This document shows positions 23,139 through 30,058 of a stretch of 63,878 nt of DNA, one piece after another. Origin of the DNA: a virus; IMG/VR virus record IMGVR_UViG_3300021378_001715, positions 1 to 63,878 of that record, one strand, 5' to 3'. Under the pieces are notes generated by a model that saw only the letters and a program-made list of their open reading frames with translations, had not been told where the DNA came from and made no database searches. The translations under genes and the position numbers were made by a program. Numbering within the stretch: the first letter of the stretch is position 1; each line of letters begins with the position of its first letter.

Positions 23139-24242
23139 TTACCACCTACACTGTGCTTGCGGAAGTTGTATACGACCAACTTTACTATTATATAAGTTCA
23201 CAATAGCATCATACACACGCCATTGATCGTGGTCTCTTGGATTAGTAAACCCTTTAGTATGTAACGCATTATCATACTGTTCCTTAAGACCAAGTTGTAC
23301 TGATGCAGGATCTCCCCATTCTTGAATAAACAGTTTACCTAGTTCTTTATCAAATTCTTCATCAATAACAAAACTTTCTACTTCTGCCATTTTATACAAC
23401 AATGCAATAGGTCTCCAAACTTCAAGTTCTGCGGCTGCCTTTTTCCAAGTCTTGTTATGAAATGCTAATGCACGTTTAAAGTATTTGCCTTTTACTCCGT
23501 AGTCATCTGACATTTCAAAAATTGTCTGTCCACTTTTAATCTGACTAAATGCATTTGGTGTGTTTGCATTACGCTTTGGAACAAATCCTGCTGCTTTTAA
23601 AATATTATACATTGCTGTTGTAGGACCGTCTTTAGTTTCAAGCAAAATCATAAATTCGTCATATGCATGTAACTTACGTTTGTTACGACTATTAATACGA
23701 ATCATGTTTTGTCCAGCAAGCCAAACAGCATATTCTACTCTGTCAGTAAATCCTGCTTCTTCTACAGTTTCATCTGTAATCATTGCGGTGTCAATATACC
23801 ACATAGGAATGCTAGTATAGTTTTGACGTTTCATTTCCTGTGCTGTATGATGTCCGTCCCAAAGCATATACATACCGTCAACTAAAATTGCTGTAGGCAG
23901 TAACACAGATGTATGTTCAAAATCTAGTTCAATTTTATATAAATGATTAGGTGCTACATCTCGTTGGAACCTAGGCCATAAGTAGCAATCTGTCCATTCT
24001 ACATATCCAAACTTTACAATACCTACTTTAGGATCAAACGGATCAGGGTTGTTTGGTTTCTTTTGTGGACCTAATACTACGTCAATTGCTTCAGCAATAT
24101 CTTGTAGTGGAATTATTCCGTTTTCGTAATTGTCCGCCATTGTACGAGTGTCAATAGCATCGTCTTTCATTTCGAATGGGGTTTTATATTTTGCCAGAAA
24201 CTTATTGATTTCAGTCTGACGATTATAAGGTTTAACTTTCAT
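23139..24242 (-). CDS. ParB/Srx-fold protein
   Basis: About 367 residues from ATG 24242, with GGAGAAG before it. The segment AILVDGMYMLWDGHHTAQEM (about 118-137) matches the ParB-like nucleotide/DNA-processing motif (normally DGHHR). The remainder is helical. Such phage proteins occur near DNA methyltransferases and may act as nucleases, CTPases or regulators. No partition locus is evident. Confidence 0.7.
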   Translation of the reverse strand: MKVKPYNRQTEINKFLAKYKTPFEMKDDAIDTRTMADNYENGIIPLQDIAEAIDVVLGPQKKPNNPDPFDPKVGIVKFGYVEWTDCYLWPRFQRDVAPNHLYKIELDFEHTSVLLPTAILVDGMYMLWDGHHTAQEMKRQNYTSIPMWYIDTAMITDETVEEAGFTDRVEYAVWLAGQNMIRINSRNKRKLHAYDEFMILLETKDGPTTAMYNILKAAGFVPKRNANTPNAFSQIKSGQTIFEMSDDYGVKGKYFKRALAFHNKTWKKAAAELEVWRPIALLYKMAEVESFVIDEEFDKELGKLFIQEWGDPASVQLGLKEQYDNALHTKGFTNPRDHDQWRVYDAIVNLYNSKVGRIQLPQAQCRW

Positions 24243-24352
24243 GTTCTTCTCCAAATATGCCTGCGTATCGAAATACTGGGGCGTTAAGTTTAAGTAGTTG
24301 CGTAACGAATTACTGGACTACTCTATTAATATAACACCTAGTCTACTAAGTG

Positions 24353-25501
24353 TCAAGTCTTTTTGAAAATATAAATGCCTTCGGACTTATAACTATTTTC
24401 TAATTTATTATTGCCTACACCTGGTCGGACGTTCAACAACATATCTAGTTGCTTAACATACTTGAACCCTATACTTTCGCTAAGTTCTTTCCAGCGATCA
24501 ACAATTTTAAATTCTTCTTTGCCATCTTTATAGTCTGCTATGTTTACAGCATACAGTCCGTCTTTAGCAAGAGCTGTGTGTAACATTTGTATAGTGGGCG
24601 TAACATAGTGTTCAAACCACTGATCTAGATTAGAACAACTGTTCATGCATTGTGTAGGCTCGTCAGTATAAGTTTCTAAATTAAAGTACGGTGGGCTACT
24701 AAATGCGGCATCATAGTATCCAGGTTTAGGTGTAAACTGTTCACTTGGTAAATGGTGCATTTCATATCCGCTACCTAGTCCTAAACTAGTCATAAGTTCG
24801 CCCAATGCTACAAGACCGTTATACGTTTTAGTATTAGGGTCAATGCCTGTGTAGTGGTATCTTAGATTACTTGTAAGCCCGCCTAACATGCGTCCGCCGT
24901 AACCTGAACTAAAGTCCAATACGTTACCCATAAAGGTAGGGCATATGTATTCGTATACAGCTCTAGCATTCATAGGCTTAAAGTTAGCAATAGTTCCTCC
25001 GCTAACTAGATCTAACGCTCTTCTAATGTTGGCAGGTAGTACACTATTACTACCCTCGTCTCTGTATTTAAAGCAAAAAGAGATAGCTCTTTTTAATCTT
25101 TTGTCGTCATAGAACCTTGCTCGCATACTAACCATCTTATCATTTCTAGAGTATGCTTCTTGCATATTAGGAAACCAAAATCTACTAAAGTTCTGTCCTG
25201 CTGTATTGCCCACAGCAATTTTATCATCTACTACTTTATGATGTTTTAGGCTTATTTTTTTTAATTCTTTTTTACAACCTTCAAGACTAAAGTATGTAAT
25301 TGGGATAACATTTACACTTCGATAGATATCAAATATTTCATCTTCTATCTTTTGCTTGCCTGCTTCGTCTGCAGAACTCCATTGCTCTTTTGAGTAAGAT
25401 GTTAGTTTGTCGTGTACATGTTCGTACCCTGTGTACACATCTGTGGTTGGATTAACATTCCATTCTTTGCAAATATGATTGTAATAAGTTTCAATGTCCA
25501 C
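24353..25501 (-). CDS. DNA methyltransferase-like protein
   Basis: About 382 residues from GTG 25501, whose start overlaps the upstream stop as TAGTG; GTG 25516 is an alternative. An AdoMet-binding motif I is seen in VLDFSSGYGGRM (about 194-205), a GIDPN acidic loop follows, and SSPPYFNLETY (about 268-278) is the catalytic motif IV of N6-adenine/N4-cytosine methyltransferases (S/D-PPY). The N-terminal 150 residues are unassigned. It may protect phage DNA from restriction. Confidence 0.8.
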   Translation of the reverse strand: MDIETYYNHICKEWNVNPTTDVYTGYEHVHDKLTSYSKEQWSSADEAGKQKIEDEIFDIYRSVNVIPITYFSLEGCKKELKKISLKHHKVVDDKIAVGNTAGQNFSRFWFPNMQEAYSRNDKMVSMRARFYDDKRLKRAISFCFKYRDEGSNSVLPANIRRALDLVSGGTIANFKPMNARAVYEYICPTFMGNVLDFSSGYGGRMLGGLTSNLRYHYTGIDPNTKTYNGLVALGELMTSLGLGSGYEMHHLPSEQFTPKPGYYDAAFSSPPYFNLETYTDEPTQCMNSCSNLDQWFEHYVTPTIQMLHTALAKDGLYAVNIADYKDGKEEFKIVDRWKELSESIGFKYVKQLDMLLNVRPGVGNNKLENSYKSEGIYIFKKT

Positions 25502-25935
25502 TATAACTGTGTCCACTTATATTTGGCAAAACCTTTTTCTTCAGCCCAACGGATAAACAAGCCACACTCTCTACCGTGTGCTTCTATTTCCCATGGAAGG
25601 TCCCAGTAACTGATTTTCTTAGGATTATATGTTTTACCATACCATGTGTCTGTTGAAGGATGCAACTCTCTACGAGCAAACTGTTTAACGTGAACCATCT
25701 CGTGAGCAAGTGTTTCTAATAAAGGACGTAATTTTTGAGTACAATCAAGTTCTATTTCAAACTCTCTATTGCTATCACCTTCTAGGCAATACCCCATAGC
25801 GTCTTTGGGCTTCTTCAGTTTTACAGTAATTTCAAGAGTACGCATACGAGGCATTAAAGTTTTAACACAAAACTCTGCCATGCTCTCTACATATTTGCGT
25901 TGATTAGGTTTGCCACCTGTAACTGTAATAAACAT
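25501..25935 (-). CDS. SprT-like zinc metalloprotease
   Basis: 144 residues with HEMVH at about 78-82 (the HExxH zinc motif), preceded by LRPLLETLAHE and followed by AHGRE, the layout of SprT-like phage peptidases. It may process DNA-protein crosslinks or virion proteins. It is translationally coupled to the methyltransferase gene. Confidence 0.8.
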   Translation of the reverse strand: MFITVTGGKPNQRKYVESMAEFCVKTLMPRMRTLEITVKLKKPKDAMGYCLEGDSNREFEIELDCTQKLRPLLETLAHEMVHVKQFARRELHPSTDTWYGKTYNPKKISYWDLPWEIEAHGRECGLFIRWAEEKGFAKYKWTQL

Positions 25936-25994
25936 ACACGCCTTCTTTTTTAGGTTATATGTATATTATAGCATCATATACTACTGATGTCAAC

Positions 25995-26210
25995 TTATAA
26001 TCTAAAGGTAATTCGTCCTTTGGACAGATCGTATGGGGTCATTTCTACCCTAACTTTGTCGTTCAATATCATTCGGATCTTGTTCTTACGCAATCTACCA
26101 CCTGTATAACAAGTTATTACGTGTCCGTTTTCAAGTTCAACTTTGTAAATTTGATTGGGTAAAACTTGTAATATTTTACCCTCTAACTCTAGTAATCCGT
26201 CTTTAGACAT
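25995..26210 (-). CDS. infA: Translation initiation factor IF-1
   Basis: 71 residues, full length. Bacterial IF-1 landmarks are conserved: [41 protein letters not shown] and the ending [16 protein letters not shown]-1 is an OB-fold protein that binds the ribosomal A site of the 30S subunit during initiation. GGAGAAAG precedes the ATG. With bS21 it suggests the phage alters the host initiation machinery. IF-1 is seldom found in phages of ordinary size. Confidence 0.93.
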   Translation of the reverse strand: MSKDGLLELEGKILQVLPNQIYKVELENGHVITCYTGGRLRKNKIRMILNDKVRVEMTPYDLSKGRITFRL

Positions 26211-26430
26211 CTTTCTCCAAATTAGGAATCAAATCATCAGCATCTTCTATTTTCTTAATTGATATTGATTTGGTGTCATGCATGAGTTTAATATCTAAAA
26301 CGTCACCTTCCTTCCAGCCCATCTTTTCAGATATCTCTGGTGGAATATTCATTAGCACATTGTTTGGATCATCTTTAATATCTTCAAAGATATCCTCTGC
26401 TTTAAATTCATATACGTTTTTATCTGACAT
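26203..26430 (-). CDS. AbrB/SpoVT-type swapped-hairpin protein
   Basis: 75 residues from ATG 26430 (GGAGA upstream; the TTG fifteen bases upstream is rejected). The C-terminal part, [26 protein letters not shown], is the AbrB beta-hairpin signature, giving a DNA-binding dimer. Marine T4-like phages often carry such regulators. It overlaps infA by 8 nt. Confidence 0.75.
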   Translation of the reverse strand: MSDKNVYEFKAEDIFEDIKDDPNNVLMNIPPEISEKMGWKEGDVLDIKLMHDTKSISIKKIEDADDLIPNLEKDV

Positions 26431-26445
26431 TAATTTTGTCTCCAA

Positions 26446-26553
26446 TTATAATAAAAGTAAACCTACTATAAATCCTATATTAAGTCCTATTGAACAAACT
26501 AATATAAAATCCTTAGAAAAGGAATACGGCACGAATTCTTTAGTGTCACCCAT
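26446..26553 (-). CDS. 35-residue membrane micro-protein
   Basis: ATG 26553, stop 26446. The peptide (MGDTKEFVPYSFSKDFILVC...) is an amphipathic N-terminus followed by one hydrophobic helix (FILVCSIGLNIGFIVGLLLL). An AATAAATA sequence lies just upstream, but no good ribosome-binding site. Its place in a gap otherwise free of genes supports it weakly. Confidence 0.4.
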   Translation of the reverse strand: MGDTKEFVPYSFSKDFILVCSIGLNIGFIVGLLLL

Positions 26554-26561
26554 GCATATAT

Positions 26562-27305
26562 TTATTCATCTTCCTCTAGCAAATGGTCCTCGTAACACTC
26601 CCAGTATCCTTCTTCTTCTAGGTACTCGTCTGTGTATTGATTAGGATCATCACGATACTTAGGATTCATATAGCCTACTTGTGCATAGTATCCTTTGCCT
26701 GTTGTGTCGTTGTAATCATAGTCTGCTTCTAGCTCTACTTTATCGTAATATACATTTTCGATAATTTCTGAAACGTTAGTTTCGACAGAACTAAATGCAA
26801 GTTTCTTAGGATCAAAGTCTTCGCCATCTGTTTCTACAAAGTAAGATGCAAAGCCACCTTTTTCACCACTGTGGAATACAAGTACTGGGAACATATTTGC
26901 AATGTCCTCTTCTGACAGGTAATCACTTGGTTCAGGAAGTTCATCATCATGATATGCTTCTCTACCATACAGATGATAACCATCTGTATTGATTTCGTTT
27001 TCGTCCCAGTTAAAATCATCTGAGCCATCTGCAGGAACTTCGTTAATTACAAAGCCTCCGTCAGCATATGCATTGTTTAGATGTTCAATGTCATCGCACT
27101 CATGCCAAGCATAAAATTCATCCTTAGGTTTAGGTGCATCAGCAATGCCCATTTCTTCATCTTCCCATTCATACCCTGTTATAGTATCAATAAGATCTGA
27201 TTCATCATAGTCACGCATGTGTTCTACAAAGTCAGCATTAATTTTACCAATTACAAGTTCGCCGCCATATCGACCGGCATCAATTCTAAATCTACGTTTT
27301 GCCAT
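26562..27305 (-). CDS. Very acidic conserved phage protein
   Basis: 247 residues with a short basic start (MAKRRFRIDAGRYGGELVIGKI) and a very acidic remainder ending EEEGYWECYEDHLLEEDE. AAGGAGGA precedes the ATG. Acidic proteins of this form occur in marine T4-like phages; a DNA-mimic or scaffold-like role is possible but unproven. Confidence 0.7.
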   Translation of the reverse strand: MAKRRFRIDAGRYGGELVIGKINADFVEHMRDYDESDLIDTITGYEWEDEEMGIADAPKPKDEFYAWHECDDIEHLNNAYADGGFVINEVPADGSDDFNWDENEINTDGYHLYGREAYHDDELPEPSDYLSEEDIANMFPVLVFHSGEKGGFASYFVETDGEDFDPKKLAFSSVETNVSEIIENVYYDKVELEADYDYNDTTGKGYYAQVGYMNPKYRDDPNQYTDEYLEEEGYWECYEDHLLEEDE

Positions 27306-27328
27306 AATAGGTCCTCCTTAAGACTCTT

Positions 27329-27405
27329 TGGCGCGGCTGAAGAGATTCGAACTCCTGACCCTTGGTTTCGTAGACCAATGCTCTATCCAGCTGAGCTACA
27401 GCCGC
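27329..27405 (-). tRNA. tRNA-Arg (ACG)
   Basis: Acceptor GCGGCTG/CAGCCGC, anticodon stem TTGGT/ACCAA with loop CTACGAA (anticodon ACG), T-arm with TTCGAAT, encoded CCA. Position 34 A would need conversion to inosine by host TadA. Confidence 0.93.
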
Positions 27406-27452
27406 GTATAATATAAAATTATTATAGTTGATCTTACCTCTTGTGTCAACCA

Positions 27453-27605
27453 TTAGGATTCCAATTTCTTTAAAACTTCTCTAATTAATTCACCGTTTCT
27501 TACGGCTAGTTGTTTAATTCTATCAATTTCGGATTCGCACTCTTGTACGAGCTTCTTAAGTTCTGCTACGTCTTTAGCTATGTGACCTTGTGTTGGATAA
27601 CCCAT
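27453..27605 (-). CDS. 50-residue coiled-coil protein
   Basis: ATG 27605 overlaps the stop of the oxygenase gene (TAATG), with GGAG at good spacing; it stops at 27453. The sequence (KDVAELKKLVQECESEIDRI) is one heptad-rich coiled coil. Function unknown. Confidence 0.65.
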   Translation of the reverse strand: MGYPTQGHIAKDVAELKKLVQECESEIDRIKQLAVRNGELIREVLKKLES

Positions 27606-28147
27606 TAAAACTCCATATCTGCGGCAACAATAAATCTATCTTCGTCACACGCTAGTATGCCCGGACGGTGCCATGTCTTGCCTGGAAATATCATCCAATT
27701 ACCTTTACGCCATGGAGCATAATAAGTCTCAGATGATATTCCATTAGGTGCAAGTTCTGTACCAGATGTTTCTAAATCGTTTTCCTCTGCTATTGGCAGG
27801 TGCAAATAGTATACTCCACTTATTGTAGTAGAGCCTTGTCTATCATGCTGATGCCAATATGTATCACGATTTTCTTGGGTCTTTATATTAGTTCTATATC
27901 CCCAACTCTTAACGCTCTTTATCTGTCTTTCTTGTTTCATGTAAGCAAAACAACTCCAGATAAAACTCATCTTTAAATTAGTCCAGTGTTCTCCTGGCTC
28001 GCCAAAGATGTTTACGTTAGTCTGATAGGGAGGACTATTATCCCAGTACTTTCCCTGTGCAATAAGATTACTAATATCTTTACACATTTCGAATCGCTGA
28101 TCTGGTGTAATTAGATTACCCCAATCATATAATTCATGTACTTTCAT
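27605..28147 (-). CDS. 2OG-Fe(II) oxygenase, phage type
   Basis: 180 residues. The iron-binding pattern is visible: YWHQHDRQG (HxD) followed by SGVYYLHL and, near the C-terminus, MIFPGKTWHRPG with the second His. This is the layout of the putative 2OG-Fe(II) oxygenases frequent in marine phages. It hydroxylates an unknown target using 2-oxoglutarate and oxygen. It lies just after the peroxiredoxin gene. A second member is at 44339-44914. Confidence 0.85.
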   Translation of the reverse strand: MKVHELYDWGNLITPDQRFEMCKDISNLIAQGKYWDNSPPYQTNVNIFGEPGEHWTNLKMSFIWSCFAYMKQERQIKSVKSWGYRTNIKTQENRDTYWHQHDRQGSTTISGVYYLHLPIAEENDLETSGTELAPNGISSETYYAPWRKGNWMIFPGKTWHRPGILACDEDRFIVAADMEF

Positions 28148-28711
28148 TTAGGCAACAGTCTTTAAATACTCTAATACTTTTTTCGGATCTGTTTCACCGT
28201 ATGGATCATTGTCGTCACTATGATTGTTACGTCCTGGCTCTTCAAAGAACTTTTCTACTACGCCATTTTTAACTACCATTGCATAACGCCACGATCTATT
28301 ACCAAAGCCTTGCTCAGGTTTACAAACAAGCATACCCATCATTTGAGTAAACTCACCTGCTCCGTCTGGAATAAATTTAATATTCTTTACGTCTTGATCA
28401 ATCATCCACTTACGCATAACAAATGTGTCGTTAACACTAACAACATAAATTTCGTCTACGTCTAAGTTACGAATTTGATCATATAGTTCTTCAAATCCTG
28501 GTACTTGGTATGTACTACATGTTGGAGTAAATGCACCGGGTAGTGAAAATACTACAACTCTTTTTCCATCAAAAATTTCTGATGACGTAACAGTTTTCCA
28601 TTCAAATGGATTTGCTTGACCGTTTGATGTATCTACAAACGTAATTGGTTGTCCGTCAGTTCTAACTCTATATTTAAAATCAACTGCCGGGACTTGTACG
28701 CCTTCTTTCAT
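28148..28711 (-). CDS. Peroxiredoxin (Prx5-like)
   Basis: 187 residues with PGAFTPTCS holding the peroxidatic cysteine near 65, VYVVSVNDTFVM and an IPDGAGEFTQMMGM segment, as in Prx5-type peroxiredoxins. These reduce peroxides with glutathione or thioredoxin. AAGGAG lies before the ATG. It is adjacent to an iron-dependent oxygenase and may protect infection-stage enzymes from oxidative stress. Confidence 0.9.
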   Translation of the reverse strand: MKEGVQVPAVDFKYRVRTDGQPITFVDTSNGQANPFEWKTVTSSEIFDGKRVVVFSLPGAFTPTCSTYQVPGFEELYDQIRNLDVDEIYVVSVNDTFVMRKWMIDQDVKNIKFIPDGAGEFTQMMGMLVCKPEQGFGNRSWRYAMVVKNGVVEKFFEEPGRNNHSDDNDPYGETDPKKVLEYLKTVA

Positions 28712-28834
28712 AAAAACTCCTTAAATTTCTATTGTTTAGTTATAATAGCATCATTACTTATATTTGTCAACCTATAAACGAAAGTAAAAATGGTAAATAC
28801 TTATAGCGAGAGCGTGAGGGACTAATATAGAACA

Positions 28835-29113
28835 ATGGAATTTTTAAAGATAGTAGGAGACGTAGGTTTTCCAATTGCGGGGGCTTTAGCAAGCGGATTA
28901 TTTGTGTTCACTACATTAAGATTTATTCTCGACAGTGTTACTGGAAGTGTCAATGGACTTAAAGGTATGATTACCGCTCTAAACAATCGAGTTCAAACAA
29001 TGAACAATGATCTAGTTAAGATCGACGCTCTTATGAGTTATGCACTTAACGTAAAACCTAACGTTGAACGTATAGCCGCTAACGAAGGCAAAGAAGACGC
29101 TAGGAGAGATTAA
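28835..29113 (+). CDS. Small membrane protein, holin-like
   Basis: 92 residues: a single N-terminal hydrophobic segment (about 9-32, VGFPIAGALASGLFVFTTLR) and a charged helical tail (LNNRVQTMNNDLVKID). It is the first gene of a plus-strand run of four membrane proteins. The 29288 protein has the same design, so the two look related. BhlA-like holins share this layout, but the assignment is tentative. Confidence 0.6.
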   Translation: MEFLKIVGDVGFPIAGALASGLFVFTTLRFILDSVTGSVNGLKGMITALNNRVQTMNNDLVKIDALMSYALNVKPNVERIAANEGKEDARRD

Positions 29114-29278
29114 ATGACCAAGTGGGATAAATTCTACAACAATCAAAATCCAACAACCCAGGCATGGCTAGACGCCCAGGCAAAAGATTTTTATAGAGAT
29201 GTTTTTGCAATAGGAACACCTTTATTTTTGTTTGGCGCAATATTTGGACTAGTAATAGGACTTAGTCTAGCAATATAG
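29114..29278 (+). CDS. 54-residue membrane protein
   Basis: ATG 29114 directly follows the stop of the previous gene; stop at 29278. A polar N-terminal half (MTKWDKFYNNQNPTTQAWLD) precedes one hydrophobic helix (TPLFLFGAIFGLVIGLSL). It sits between two holin-like genes in the plus-strand run. Confidence 0.65.
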   Translation: MTKWDKFYNNQNPTTQAWLDAQAKDFYRDVFAIGTPLFLFGAIFGLVIGLSLAI

Positions 29279-29287
29279 GAGTAATAC

Positions 29288-29617
29288 ATGTCTCAAGACT
29301 TAATTGACGCAATAAACCAATACGGCTTTCCCATTATTGCAGCCATGGGTCTTGGATACTTTGTCTACTACGTATGGAAATGGGTTACAACAGAAATTAA
29401 ACCTGTACTAGGTGAAGCAAACAGTACACTAATTGCACTAATTGATCGTATACGTATGCTTGATAACGATATGATTAGACTTAATCAAAAGATTAACATG
29501 ATACTAGAATTTAAAGAACAGTATGAAAAGCTCACTGGCAAAAGTTTTGACCTTGATCTAGATGAAATCGAAGACGCTATTTCTCAGGCTAAAGAGAATA
29601 AGAAGTCAACCAAATGA
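29288..29617 (+). CDS. Small membrane protein, holin-like (second copy)
   Basis: 109 residues, one transmembrane segment (about 11-30, YGFPIIAAMGLGYFVYYVW) followed by a charged coiled-coil-like tail (IRMLDNDMIRLNQKINMIL). It has the design of the 28835 protein (GFPI near the N-terminus, DNDxxxxxxK in the tail). GGAG lies before the ATG. Possible lysis protein; unproven. Confidence 0.65.
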   Translation: MSQDLIDAINQYGFPIIAAMGLGYFVYYVWKWVTTEIKPVLGEANSTLIALIDRIRMLDNDMIRLNQKINMILEFKEQYEKLTGKSFDLDLDEIEDAISQAKENKKSTK

Positions 29618-29979
29618 GTCCCGAGGTTGTTTTATTATTTTTATTAGTAATAAAGCATACTTTTGCAGACTTATTCCTTCAGACATTTAACAAGAATATT
29701 GACAAAACAAAATACTTAGGTAACGGTCAAATACACTATGCTCAGCATAGTTTACTTACGTTTTTAATAACTTTAAACTTTACTTCTGTTGAGTGTGCTT
29801 TAGTAGTTTCGCTTTTAGATCATTTGGCGCACTGGCATATTGATTTTTGGAAGTCGACGTGTGTGAAGTTGCTTGGTATTTCTCGTTCAAGTCCAACGTT
29901 CTTTCGTGTTCAAACATTGGATCAGGTCTTGCACTTTTCGACGTATTTTGCAATCGTAGCCTTAGTTGCATTTCACTAA
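29614..29979 (+). CDS. DUF3307-type membrane protein
   Basis: 121 residues, with about three transmembrane segments and the family pattern: LVIKHTFADLFLQ near the N-terminus, a middle LDHLAHWHIDFWKS, and TLDQVLHFSTYF at the end. Its ATG overlaps the upstream stop (ATGA). These proteins are common in marine phages and some bacteria; function unknown. Confidence 0.8.
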   Translation: MSPEVVLLFLLVIKHTFADLFLQTFNKNIDKTKYLGNGQIHYAQHSLLTFLITLNFTSVECALVVSLLDHLAHWHIDFWKSTCVKLLGISRSSPTFFRVQTLDQVLHFSTYFAIVALVAFH

Positions 29980-30058
29980 TTCTTCTTTTAATATTAATTA
30001 CTTTTTCTTCAATACTTAAACTACTAAAATCATTTTGTTGTGGCAATGAATACTCCAT
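29780..30058 (-). CDS. Possible gene antisense to the DUF3307 gene
   Basis: A 92-residue frame starting at ATG 30058. About 200 nt of its 3' part run opposite the DUF3307 gene; only the first 26 codons (MEYSLPQQNDFSSLSIEEKV...) lie outside it. That first part looks like a genuine helical N-terminus; the rest is low in recognisable features. The ribosome-binding site is weak. Confidence 0.3.
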   Translation of the reverse strand: MEYSLPQQNDFSSLSIEEKVINIKRRISEMQLRLRLQNTSKSARPDPMFEHERTLDLNEKYQATSHTSTSKNQYASAPNDLKAKLLKHTQQK

